Assembly: GCA_014649575.1 (NCBI GenBank)
Contig: BMTH01000002.1
Location: 376,423 to 440,422, forward strand
Direction of reading: 5' to 3'
Source: Streptomyces griseoincarnatus
GTDB lineage: Bacteria > Actinomycetota > Actinomycetes > Streptomycetales > Streptomycetaceae
Length of the DNA: 64,000 nt
Below, piece after piece: positions 57,897-64,000 of the stretch. Position numbers and translations under genes: made by a program. Under the pieces are notes generated by a model. It saw only the letters and a list, made by a program, of their open reading frames with translations. It was not told the DNA's origin and searched no databases. The first letter of the stretch is position 1, and every line of letters begins with the position of its first letter.

Positions 57897-60496
57897 CAGC
57901 GGGTCACCGCCGTGCCGTCGGCGCCGGTGGCGCCCCGGGTGTAGCGGGGGTGGATCAGGCCGACGCAGGTGTAGGGCAGGTCGGGTACCTCCTCCACGGG
58001 GACGCCACGCTGCTCGGCGAGGAGCCGGACGTGGTCGAGGTCGCTGCCGGCCCCGGCTCGGGCCAGCACCTTCCAGGGCACCCGGCGCAGCAGCACGCGG
58101 GTGGTCTCGCCGACGCCGGGCTTGACGAGGTTCACGTCGTGGATGCCGTACTCCTCGCTGATGCGCTCCACGGCGGCCCAGCCCGCCCAGGTGGGCGTGC
58201 GGTCGGCGGCGAGCAGGTCCTTGGCCTCGGCGCAGGCGGCCTCGGTGACCTCGTCGAAGCGGGCGGAGACGGCGTCGAGGAAGGCCACGGACAGGTCGGA
58301 GTGCGCGAGTTCGCGGTAGTACTTGGCGCCGTGGTAGTCGTCGGGGCCGACCAGGTCGGCGCGCAGGACGGTGCGTGAGATCAGGCCGGAGACCGTGGAG
58401 TTGAGGCAGGCGGACGGGATCAGGTAGTCCTCGCGGGTGCCGTAGGTGCGGACGCAGGAGCCGGGGTCGGCGAGGACCGCGATCTCCGGGTCGAAGCCGG
58501 AGACGCCGTGGACCTTCTCGAACTCCTCAACGGCCTGGGCGAGTTCGCGTGCGATGGCGCCCTTGCCTGTCCAGCCGTCGACAAACACCACGTCGCGCGG
58601 GTCGTGGTGGGCGGCCAGCCAGCGCAGGGCGTTGGCGTCGATGCCGCGGCCGCGGACGATGGAGACGGCGTAGTGCGGCAGGTCGAGGCCGTGGCGGTGC
58701 TGCGCCCAGCGGCGCATCAGGATGCCCACCGGGGTGCCCGCGCGGGCCAGCGACACCAGCACCGGGCGGGGCATGGAAATCCCCCCGCTCGGGCGAAGCC
58801 GGGAGTGGGGGCGCTCGGCGAGGACGACCTCGGTGACCACGCCGACCGCGTGCGCCAGGCGGGCGGCCGAGGCGTCCAGGGCGTTGTGGAAGAGCTGCTG
58901 GTACTGCTCGCTGGGCTGGTACTCCACGGGCAGCGACTCGGCGTAGTGGGCGCCGCCGCTCTGGATGGCCTCCTCACGCTCCTCGGTCGGCGCCTCCAGC
59001 GTCACGTCCGACAGGTCCTGGAGCAGCCAGCCGACCTCCTCGGGCGCGTACGACGAGAAGGCGGGGCCGCGGAGGGGCTCGGGCAGCATGGTGACGGGCC
59101 TTTCGGGGGCGTCCTGGGCGCCGGCGGGTGCGGCCGGCACGTACGACGGTACGACCGCCAGGAGGACGTGCGGGGTGTGTTCGGCGAGCCGGGCGAGCAG
59201 GCCGTCGGGGGCGTGCAGCGCGGGGGTGTCGGCGGCGGAGTCGACGACGGCGACCACGGCGTCGAAGCCGGCGCCGGCGACGTTGTAGGCGTAGCGCTCG
59301 CCGGGGCCGTCGACGGGGTCGTCGTGGGCGGGGAAGACGAGGCGGGTGCGGATGGCGTAGCCGGGGTCGTCGACCGCCAGGACGGGTGAGCGGGTGGTGG
59401 TGCTGTAGCGCACCTCGGCGGTGGTGGTGCGCTCCAGTTCCGCGGCCAGCCGCAAGGGGGCGTACATCAGTTCCTCGAAGCCGAGGATGAGGACACGGTG
59501 CGCGTCTTCGGGGAGGGCGGCGGCTATTCGGTCCGCCATGGCGGGGAGGGCGGCGTCCAGTTGGGCGCGGTGGGTGGGGGTGAACCCGTGTCGGCCGCCG
59601 TCAGGGAGACGCGCCGGCCAGCGGAGGCCCACTCGTGTGACGGTTCCGGGTGACTGCGGCCCGGTGGGGGCCGGTCGCGCAGTTCCCCGCGCCCGTGGGT
59701 CAGCTGTCCGGCCGGCGCCCTGAGAGTCGCCGGTGACCGACTCACCCTCAAGGGGCGCGGGGAACTGCGTGCTCGGCCCCGACGGCGCCGCGGCCGTCTC
59801 GAACCGCGCGACCAGCGCCTGCCCCTTCTCCAGGACGCCGTCAGGCAACCGCACCGTCCCCGAGGCGACCGTCACCAGGTCGATCCGCGCTCCGATCTCC
59901 CGGGCGAACTCCTCCAGCCGCCCGGCGTCGGCCGCCGACCGCATGTCGACCAGGGCGACCACGACATACCGCTCCCGCGGGTACCGCGCATGAAGGTCGC
60001 GCACGGTGTTCAGCACCGTGTTCCCCGTCGAGAACTCGTCGTCGACCAGAACCAGCGGCCCGTCCCCGGCCAGCAGGGACGGGTCCTCCGGCAGCAGCAG
60101 GTGGGAGGTGGCGTGCGAGTGGGACTCCTCGAAGCCGCCGGCGGTGGCGACGCCGGCGACCGGGCGGCGCGTGGAGTGCAGGTAGGGCGCGGTGCCCAGA
60201 CCGTCGGCGACGGAGTGGCCGAGGCCGGTCGCGGTCTCGGCGTACCCGAGGACGACGGCCTGCGCGGCCGCCGCGTCGCCCAGCAGCTCCCGCACCCGGC
60301 GGCCGAGCTCGACGCCGTGTCCGTACACCACGGACGGCGTCTGGGGCACGTGCTTGCCGAGGAGGTTCGACACGAGCAGGTGGGCCCGCTTGGGGTTGCG
60401 CCGCAGCGCCAGCCCCAGCATGCCGCGCAGCCGTTCGTCGCCGGCCAGCTCGACGCCGAGCCGCTCGGCGACCCAGGTGCCGGACCAGGTGTTCAC
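57896..60496 (-). CDS. PRTase-TRSP-StiP fusion of the Ter module
   Basis: An 866-residue fusion. Residues 1-240 form an orotate-PRTase-like domain (LVSNLLGKHVPQTPSVVYGH, VLGYAETATGLGH, and the PRPP loop PLVLVDDEFSTGNTVLNTV). After a linker (about 240-290), a TRSP domain follows with VRYSTTTRSPVLAVDD. From about 470 comes a StiP-type domain (SSYAPEEVGWLLQDLSDVTL, EREEAIQSGGAHYAESLP, LARAGTPVGILMRRW, VVFVDGWTGKGAIARELAQA). These parts are often separate genes in Ter clusters. The linker DNA contains a palindromic Streptomyces repeat. The GTG start has GGAGA upstream. The product is unknown. Confidence 0.9.
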   Translation of the reverse strand: MNTWSGTWVAERLGVELAGDERLRGMLGLALRRNPKRAHLLVSNLLGKHVPQTPSVVYGHGVELGRRVRELLGDAAAAQAVVLGYAETATGLGHSVADGLGTAPYLHSTRRPVAGVATAGGFEESHSHATSHLLLPEDPSLLAGDGPLVLVDDEFSTGNTVLNTVRDLHARYPRERYVVVALVDMRSAADAGRLEEFAREIGARIDLVTVASGTVRLPDGVLEKGQALVARFETAAAPSGPSTQFPAPLEGESVTGDSQGAGRTADPRARGTARPAPTGPQSPGTVTRVGLRWPARLPDGGRHGFTPTHRAQLDAALPAMADRIAAALPEDAHRVLILGFEELMYAPLRLAAELERTTTAEVRYSTTTRSPVLAVDDPGYAIRTRLVFPAHDDPVDGPGERYAYNVAGAGFDAVVAVVDSAADTPALHAPDGLLARLAEHTPHVLLAVVPSYVPAAPAGAQDAPERPVTMLPEPLRGPAFSSYAPEEVGWLLQDLSDVTLEAPTEEREEAIQSGGAHYAESLPVEYQPSEQYQQLFHNALDASAARLAHAVGVVTEVVLAERPHSRLRPSGGISMPRPVLVSLARAGTPVGILMRRWAQHRHGLDLPHYAVSIVRGRGIDANALRWLAAHHDPRDVVFVDGWTGKGAIARELAQAVEEFEKVHGVSGFDPEIAVLADPGSCVRTYGTREDYLIPSACLNSTVSGLISRTVLRADLVGPDDYHGAKYYRELAHSDLSVAFLDAVSARFDEVTEAACAEAKDLLAADRTPTWAGWAAVERISEEYGIHDVNLVKPGVGETTRVLLRRVPWKVLARAGAGSDLDHVRLLAEQRGVPVEEVPDLPYTCVGLIHPRYTRGATGADGTAVTR
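59668..59780. repeat. Streptomyces palindromic repeat inside a coding linker
   Basis: CGCAGTTCCCCGCGCCC (59678-59694) and its exact complement GGGCGCGGGGAACTGCG (59753-59769) are 58 bp apart. Elements with the GGGGCGCGGGGAACTGCG core are common between Streptomyces genes. Here both arms lie in frame in the linker between the PRTase and TRSP domains. Confidence 0.75.
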
Positions 60497-60540
60497 TCTT
60501 GTCTCCCTCTCGGCCACTCGCCGACCGCCCCGGTCGGTCC

Positions 60541-60625
60541 GCCCCACGCCCCGCTCACTCCGCCCGACGCCCCGCTCGCTCCGCCGACCGCCTCGGCCAC
60601 TCCTTCCCACGCCCCGCTCACTCGG
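60541..60625. repeat. degenerate 21-bp tandem repeats
   Basis: About four copies of CCACGCCCCGCTCACTCCGC-type units fill the gap between the CitE-like gene and the PRTase fusion gene, running into the CitE-like stop codon. Confidence 0.7.
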
Positions 60626-61784
60626 CCAGACCGGCCGCGAGCAGTTCGACGAAGCCGATGTCCTCGTCGGCCACGCCGAAGACCTCGGCGCGCAGCAGGG
60701 TCCGCTCCGCCCAGGCGCGGTGCGGCTTCACCTCGTTCATCTTGTTCGTGTACGCGGACCGCAGTACACCTCCGCCGTCGCGTTCCGGCCGGAGGATGTC
60801 CTGGGCGTCGCTGAACTCCTCGTGACTGACGACGGACAGCGCGTGCACGGGCAGGACGTGGGAGGGGTGGATGCAGGTCTTGCCGAGGAGGCCGTTGGCG
60901 CGGTCCAGGGAGATCTCGCGGAGCAGGCCGTCCATGGCGTGCTCGATGAGCTTCTGGCGCAGCGCGGTGGCCTCCACCTCCAGGAACGGGCTCTGCCGCA
61001 GTTGCGGCTTGAACATGCGCTCCTGCACCCGGAAGTACTCCCAGACGGGCCCGGTCACGGTGAAGCCGGTGCCGTCGGCGCGGCCGAGCATGTTCACCAC
61101 GTCGGAGATCACGGAGGCGACGACCTGGATGTCGTACGCGGTCATGTCGGGGCCGCGGCGCAGCCCGTAGGAGGAGCAGAAGTCGGTGACGCCCAGGCGC
61201 AGGGCGAGCACGCGGTCGCGGTACTTGTCGACGGCGCGGAAGATGCCTTCGAGAGTCTCGACGCGGCTCTCGCGGTAGAGCAGCTCGGGCGACTCCAGCA
61301 CCGGCATGGCGAAGAGACGGCGGCCGGAGGCGGCCTCGGCGGCGGTGAGCGCCTCGAGGAACGGCAGGCCACGCTCGGCGGTGAACTTGGGCAGCACGAA
61401 TCCGGACAGCACCGCGACGGCGGGTCCGAGCCGTCGGACCAGGTCGCCGATCTGCTCCGGCACGCGGACCCGGACGAACAGCAGCGGCAGGTCCGCCCCG
61501 GGCCGTCCGGCGAGGTCGGTGAGCTGGCGGACCAGGTTCTCCTCGCCGGCGACGACCTCGGTGTCGCTGATGGAGTCCTCCAGGCACAGCACCATGGAGA
61601 CCACGCCGCGGTCGCCCTGCTTGAGGACGTCGTCGGCGAGCCGGGGCCGTGTGGCGGGGCTGTAGAGCGTGGCGCCGAGCGCCGCGGACAGCACCCGGGC
61701 CGGGGAGTCGGCGGTGAACTCGCAGGGCTCCCGATAGAAGAGACGTTTCCGCACCTCAGGGGCGATGTGCCCGAAATGACGCAT
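60618..61784 (-). CDS. HpcH/HpaI (CitE-like) aldolase/lyase of the Ter module
   Basis: A 388-residue TIM-barrel C-C lyase of the HpcH/HpaI/citrate-lyase-beta family. Landmarks are VSMVLCLEDSISDTEVVAGE (catalytic Glu region), LLFVRVRVPEQIG, GFVLPKFTAERG, AMPVLESPELLYRES, ALRLGVTDFCSSYGLRRG and GLLGKTCIHPSHV. The N-terminus MRHFGHIAPEVRKRLF is typical of the Ter-cluster branch. ATG 61784 has GGGGGAG upstream. It is the first gene of the leftward group (CitE-like, PRTase fusion, HAD) and divergent from the TerD gene. Confidence 0.92.
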   Translation of the reverse strand: MRHFGHIAPEVRKRLFYREPCEFTADSPARVLSAALGATLYSPATRPRLADDVLKQGDRGVVSMVLCLEDSISDTEVVAGEENLVRQLTDLAGRPGADLPLLFVRVRVPEQIGDLVRRLGPAVAVLSGFVLPKFTAERGLPFLEALTAAEAASGRRLFAMPVLESPELLYRESRVETLEGIFRAVDKYRDRVLALRLGVTDFCSSYGLRRGPDMTAYDIQVVASVISDVVNMLGRADGTGFTVTGPVWEYFRVQERMFKPQLRQSPFLEVEATALRQKLIEHAMDGLLREISLDRANGLLGKTCIHPSHVLPVHALSVVSHEEFSDAQDILRPERDGGGVLRSAYTNKMNEVKPHRAWAERTLLRAEVFGVADEDIGFVELLAAGLAE

Positions 61785-61957
61785 TGAACTCCCCCGTGGT
61801 TGTAGTGGACTCTGTGGAGTGCCGGAAGGTGGCCGGTAATAGTACGTAGAAGCCCATGTCGGCGGTTCCCGCCGGGCATGAACTTCAGGTAACCCCGTGA
61901 TGACGGAGCCAACCCCCCGCATTGTCGTGACCAGGACGGAGAAGGCAGGATGACCGC

Positions 61958-62899
61958 ATGACGCACGCGATGCTGAAGGGGTCGAACGTTCCTCTCGAGG
62001 CCACCACGGTACGCGCCGTGCTGCGCTGGTCGCCCGGGCAGGGGGTGCCGGACGTGGACGCCTCCGCGCTGCTCCTCGGTCTCGACGGCCGCGTGCGCTC
62101 CGACGAGGACTTCGTCTTCTACAACCAGCCCCGGCATCCGTCCGGGAAGGTGTGGCGGCTCGGCAAGAAGCGCGCGGCCGAGAGCCTGACCGACACGATC
62201 CAGACAGACCTCGCCGGTGTCGAGTCCGGTGTCGGCCGGATTCTGCTCGTCGCGTCGGCGGACGGGGTGACCTTCGACCGTGTGCAGGCGCTGCGCATCC
62301 TGCTGTACGACGCGCAGAGCCCGGACGGGGAGGCACTGGCGTACTTCGACGTGAAGCCCGAGACGGGCCAGGAGACGGCGCTGATCTGCGGCGAGCTGTA
62401 CCGGCGCGGAGAGGGCTGGAAGTTCCGGGCCCTCGGCGAGGGCTATTCGAACGGTCTGAAGGGGCTGGCGACCGACTTCGGTATCTCGGTGGACGAGTCG
62501 GAGGCCGCCGAGGAGCCGGAGGCGTCCGCCACGCCCGAGCCGCCCGCGCGGACGCCCGGGTCCGCCTCACCCGACGCGGTGACGCAGGCGCAGGCACCGG
62601 CGGCGCCGGCCCCGGAGGTGTCCCGCCCGCTGCCGCCCGAACAGCCGCCCTCGAGCGTGCCCACGCAGCCCGCGTACGGCTACCCGCCGCAGCAGCCCCC
62701 GGCCACCGCGCCCGCGCAGCCCGCCTACGGCTACCCGCACCCGACGAGCCCGCCCGCGCACGGATACCCGGCGCCCGCACCCGCCACGGCGGCGGCCCAG
62801 GCGGCGCAGGACCGGTACGGCTTCCCGCCGCCGGCCACGGGCGCGCCCGACCCGGACTTCCGGCTGCCGCCGCAGGGGCCGCAGTTCATCGGACGCTGA
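61958..62899 (+). CDS. TerD-family protein with Pro/Gln-rich tail
   Basis: A 313-residue protein. Residues 1-180 form a TerD domain ([56 protein letters not shown]). Where canonical TerD has the Ca2+ loop GDNLTGxGxGDDE, this protein has [17 protein letters not shown], so the calcium ligands are missing. Residues 185-313 are Pro/Gln/Tyr-rich ([12 protein letters not shown] repeats). The start is ATG 61958; a four-codon frame ATGACCGCATGA overlaps it. It is divergent from the biosynthetic group, and convergent with the TerA-like gene. Confidence 0.9.
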   Translation: MTHAMLKGSNVPLEATTVRAVLRWSPGQGVPDVDASALLLGLDGRVRSDEDFVFYNQPRHPSGKVWRLGKKRAAESLTDTIQTDLAGVESGVGRILLVASADGVTFDRVQALRILLYDAQSPDGEALAYFDVKPETGQETALICGELYRRGEGWKFRALGEGYSNGLKGLATDFGISVDESEAAEEPEASATPEPPARTPGSASPDAVTQAQAPAAPAPEVSRPLPPEQPPSSVPTQPAYGYPPQQPPATAPAQPAYGYPHPTSPPAHGYPAPAPATAAAQAAQDRYGFPPPATGAPDPDFRLPPQGPQFIGR

Positions 62900-62948
62900 G
62901 GGCGCGCACCCTCACCGACATCGGTGCACGCCCCGGGCCGACCGCGCC

Positions 62949-63686
62949 TCAGCGGTCGGCCTTCGTCTTGAATCCCCGGCCCCACTGCAGGCCCCAGCCG
63001 TACAGCCGGTCCAGCTCGGCCTGGAAGCCGTAGACGAACCGCACCTCGCGGCGCACGACGATCTCGTTCTTCACGTTCTCGATCAGCACCACCGCGCAGG
63101 AGCGGGCCTGCGGCTGGCGTTCGTCGAGGGAGATCTCGATGCGCGGGCCGTTGCTCGGGTAGAGCGTGACGACGGCCTCGGTGCGGTCGAAGGCGGGCGT
63201 CTGGTCGTAGATGTAGGCGAAGACCAGCAGGCGTTTGATGTTCTCCCGCTGGTCGAGGTTGACGTAGATCGTCTCGCCGGAGGCGGAGCCGAACCGGTCG
63301 TCGCCGCTGAGCTTCACGTACGGCGGGCCGTTGACGTCGCCGAGGTAGCCGCCGAGGGGCTGGACCACGCCCTTGGTGCCGTCCTGCAGCTCGTACAGGC
63401 AGCCCAGGTCCAGGTCGACGTTGACCATGGACTGGCTGTGTCCGACGACCTCCGGCGGCTTGAGCGCCTTGAACGGGTGGCGCAGCAGGCTCTCCCGCTG
63501 CAGGCCGCCGATGTCGGAGGTGCGCATCTGCCAGCTCAGGTTGATCCGCAGGTGGCCGGTGGCGGCGCCCTGCTTGGTCAGCGACACCTGGCCGTGCCGC
63601 TTGGTCAGCTCGATGGCGTTGGTGGCCGCGTTGCCGGAGTCGAAGTCGTCGTTGCGGCCGCGCCGCAGTCCGTCCAGTAAACCCAT
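62949..63686 (-). CDS. TerA-like tellurium-resistance domain protein
   Basis: A 245-residue TerD-superfamily protein of the TerA type. The N-terminus is MGLLDGLRRGRNDDFDSGNA, then IELTKRHGQVSLTKQG. A clear Ca2+ loop is present in VKLSGDDRFGSASGETIYVN, and FAYIYDQTPAFDRTEAVVTL follows. In enteric Ter systems TerA and TerD support membrane-associated stress complexes giving tellurite, colicin and phage resistance. ATG at 63686. It is separated from the DUF475 gene by a terminator, so it has its own promoter. Confidence 0.88.
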   Translation of the reverse strand: MGLLDGLRRGRNDDFDSGNAATNAIELTKRHGQVSLTKQGAATGHLRINLSWQMRTSDIGGLQRESLLRHPFKALKPPEVVGHSQSMVNVDLDLGCLYELQDGTKGVVQPLGGYLGDVNGPPYVKLSGDDRFGSASGETIYVNLDQRENIKRLLVFAYIYDQTPAFDRTEAVVTLYPSNGPRIEISLDERQPQARSCAVVLIENVKNEIVVRREVRFVYGFQAELDRLYGWGLQWGRGFKTKADR

Positions 63687-63752
63687 TCCCGCCCCAAGTC
63701 CACTCGTCGAACCCCCGCCGGTGGCCGCGGGGCGCCGGTGCGCCGCACGGCC

Positions 63753-63795
63753 GACGGGGCGGCCTGCGAGGACTGCTCCTCGTGGCCGCCCCGTC
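63753..63795 (-). terminator. terminator hairpin
   Basis: GACGGGGCGGCC and GCGAGGA pair with TCCTCGT and GGCCGCCCCGTC, a near-perfect long stem. It lies downstream of the DUF475 gene on the minus strand. Confidence 0.85.
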
Positions 63796-63821
63796 GAGAG
63801 CGTTCCTCACCCAGAGGGCCG

Positions 63822-64000
63822 TCACACCCCGGACGGGACCTCGGTCTTCTCGCCCGCCTGTGCCTCGGCCTCCGCGATGCGCTTGTTGCGGCGCACGGAG
63901 GACCAGAAGGAGGCGCCGATCAGGACGACGCCGATGAGGCCGGTGATGATCTCGTTGATCTCGTACTGGATGGTGACGAGCAGGATCATCGCCAGGGCGC
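63822..64000 (-). CDS. DUF475 (TerC-like) membrane protein, C-terminal part only
   Basis: The last 58 residues of a gene entering from the right edge. They read MILLVTIQYEINEIITGLIG, then VVLIGASFWSSVRRNKRIAE and a Glu/Ala/Gly/Lys tail. This is the C-terminus of the DUF475 family, polytopic TerC-like proteins encoded beside TerD genes in Streptomyces. The start lies outside the window. Confidence 0.75.
   Translation of the reverse strand, partial: ALAMILLVTIQYEINEIITGLIGVVLIGASFWSSVRRNKRIAEAEAQAGEKTEVPSGV

Noticed and set aside
60192..61787. 531-codon plus-strand open frame
   Set aside because: It is antisense to the PRTase fusion and the CitE-like gene, both of which show clear family motifs.

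Overview
This window is chromosomal DNA from a high-GC actinomycete, almost certainly a Streptomyces. The evidence is very high GC with strong third-position GC, many GTG starts (also TTG and one probable CTG), leaderless-looking promoters, an actinomycete-type RNase P RNA, and families typical of the Streptomyces core chromosome: a bifunctional RNase H/phosphatase, an SCO2322-family protein, GT87-PAP2, DUF475 and Ter proteins. I see no phage, integrase, transposase, CRISPR array or complete antibiotic cluster. Non-core material is limited to remnants (Uma2 tail, cut-down histidine kinase, orphan CBM2) and short repeats.

Layout. 1-9 kb: rnpB (partial) overlapping the end of a DMT exporter, AraC and MerR regulators, yaaA, KDPG aldolase, then a minus-strand group of Nif3-like protein, zinc-ribbon protein and RNase HI/phosphatase. 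9-19 kb: a propeller-like protein, a tiny protein, a MaoC dehydratase, a truncated histidine kinase, two divergent MFS exporters (one with an extra C-terminal domain), a methyltransferase, a cell-wall amidase and small membrane proteins. 19-23 kb: a glycosyltransferase-methyltransferase-alpha/alpha-toroid operon divergent from a KstR-like regulator, with a KstR-type operator between them. 23.6-29.4 kb: a cobalamin riboswitch followed by five overlapping genes for an ECF transporter with two surface-anchored proteins. 29.7-41.8 kb: a secreted lysozyme-like protein, two large membrane proteins, transporters, methyltransferase, FHA protein, DUF1992 and GNAT. 42-54 kb: peptidoglycan-binding anchor protein, HAD phosphatase, a manganese-riboswitch-controlled GDT1 exporter, secreted nuclease, PhoD phosphatase, DoxX, DedA-like proteins, tRNA-Val, a DUF4097 lipoprotein and a coiled-coil protein. 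54-57 kb: a NarL-type two-component operon divergent from dedA, with four repeats at exact 22-bp spacing between the two promoters. 57-64 kb: a Ter stress module of HAD phosphatase, a PRTase-TRSP-StiP fusion, a CitE-like lyase, a TerD-family protein, a TerA-like protein and a DUF475 membrane protein that runs off the end.

The parts that best repay a second look are the B12-switch operon, whose two exported proteins resemble the two halves of vertebrate intrinsic factor split over two genes; the 22-bp repeat array between the two-component operon and dedA; the KstR-box-controlled glycosyltransferase operon; and the Ter module, where a Streptomyces-type palindromic repeat sits inside the coding linker of a fused biosynthetic enzyme. 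All calls come from reading the sequence; no database search was run.
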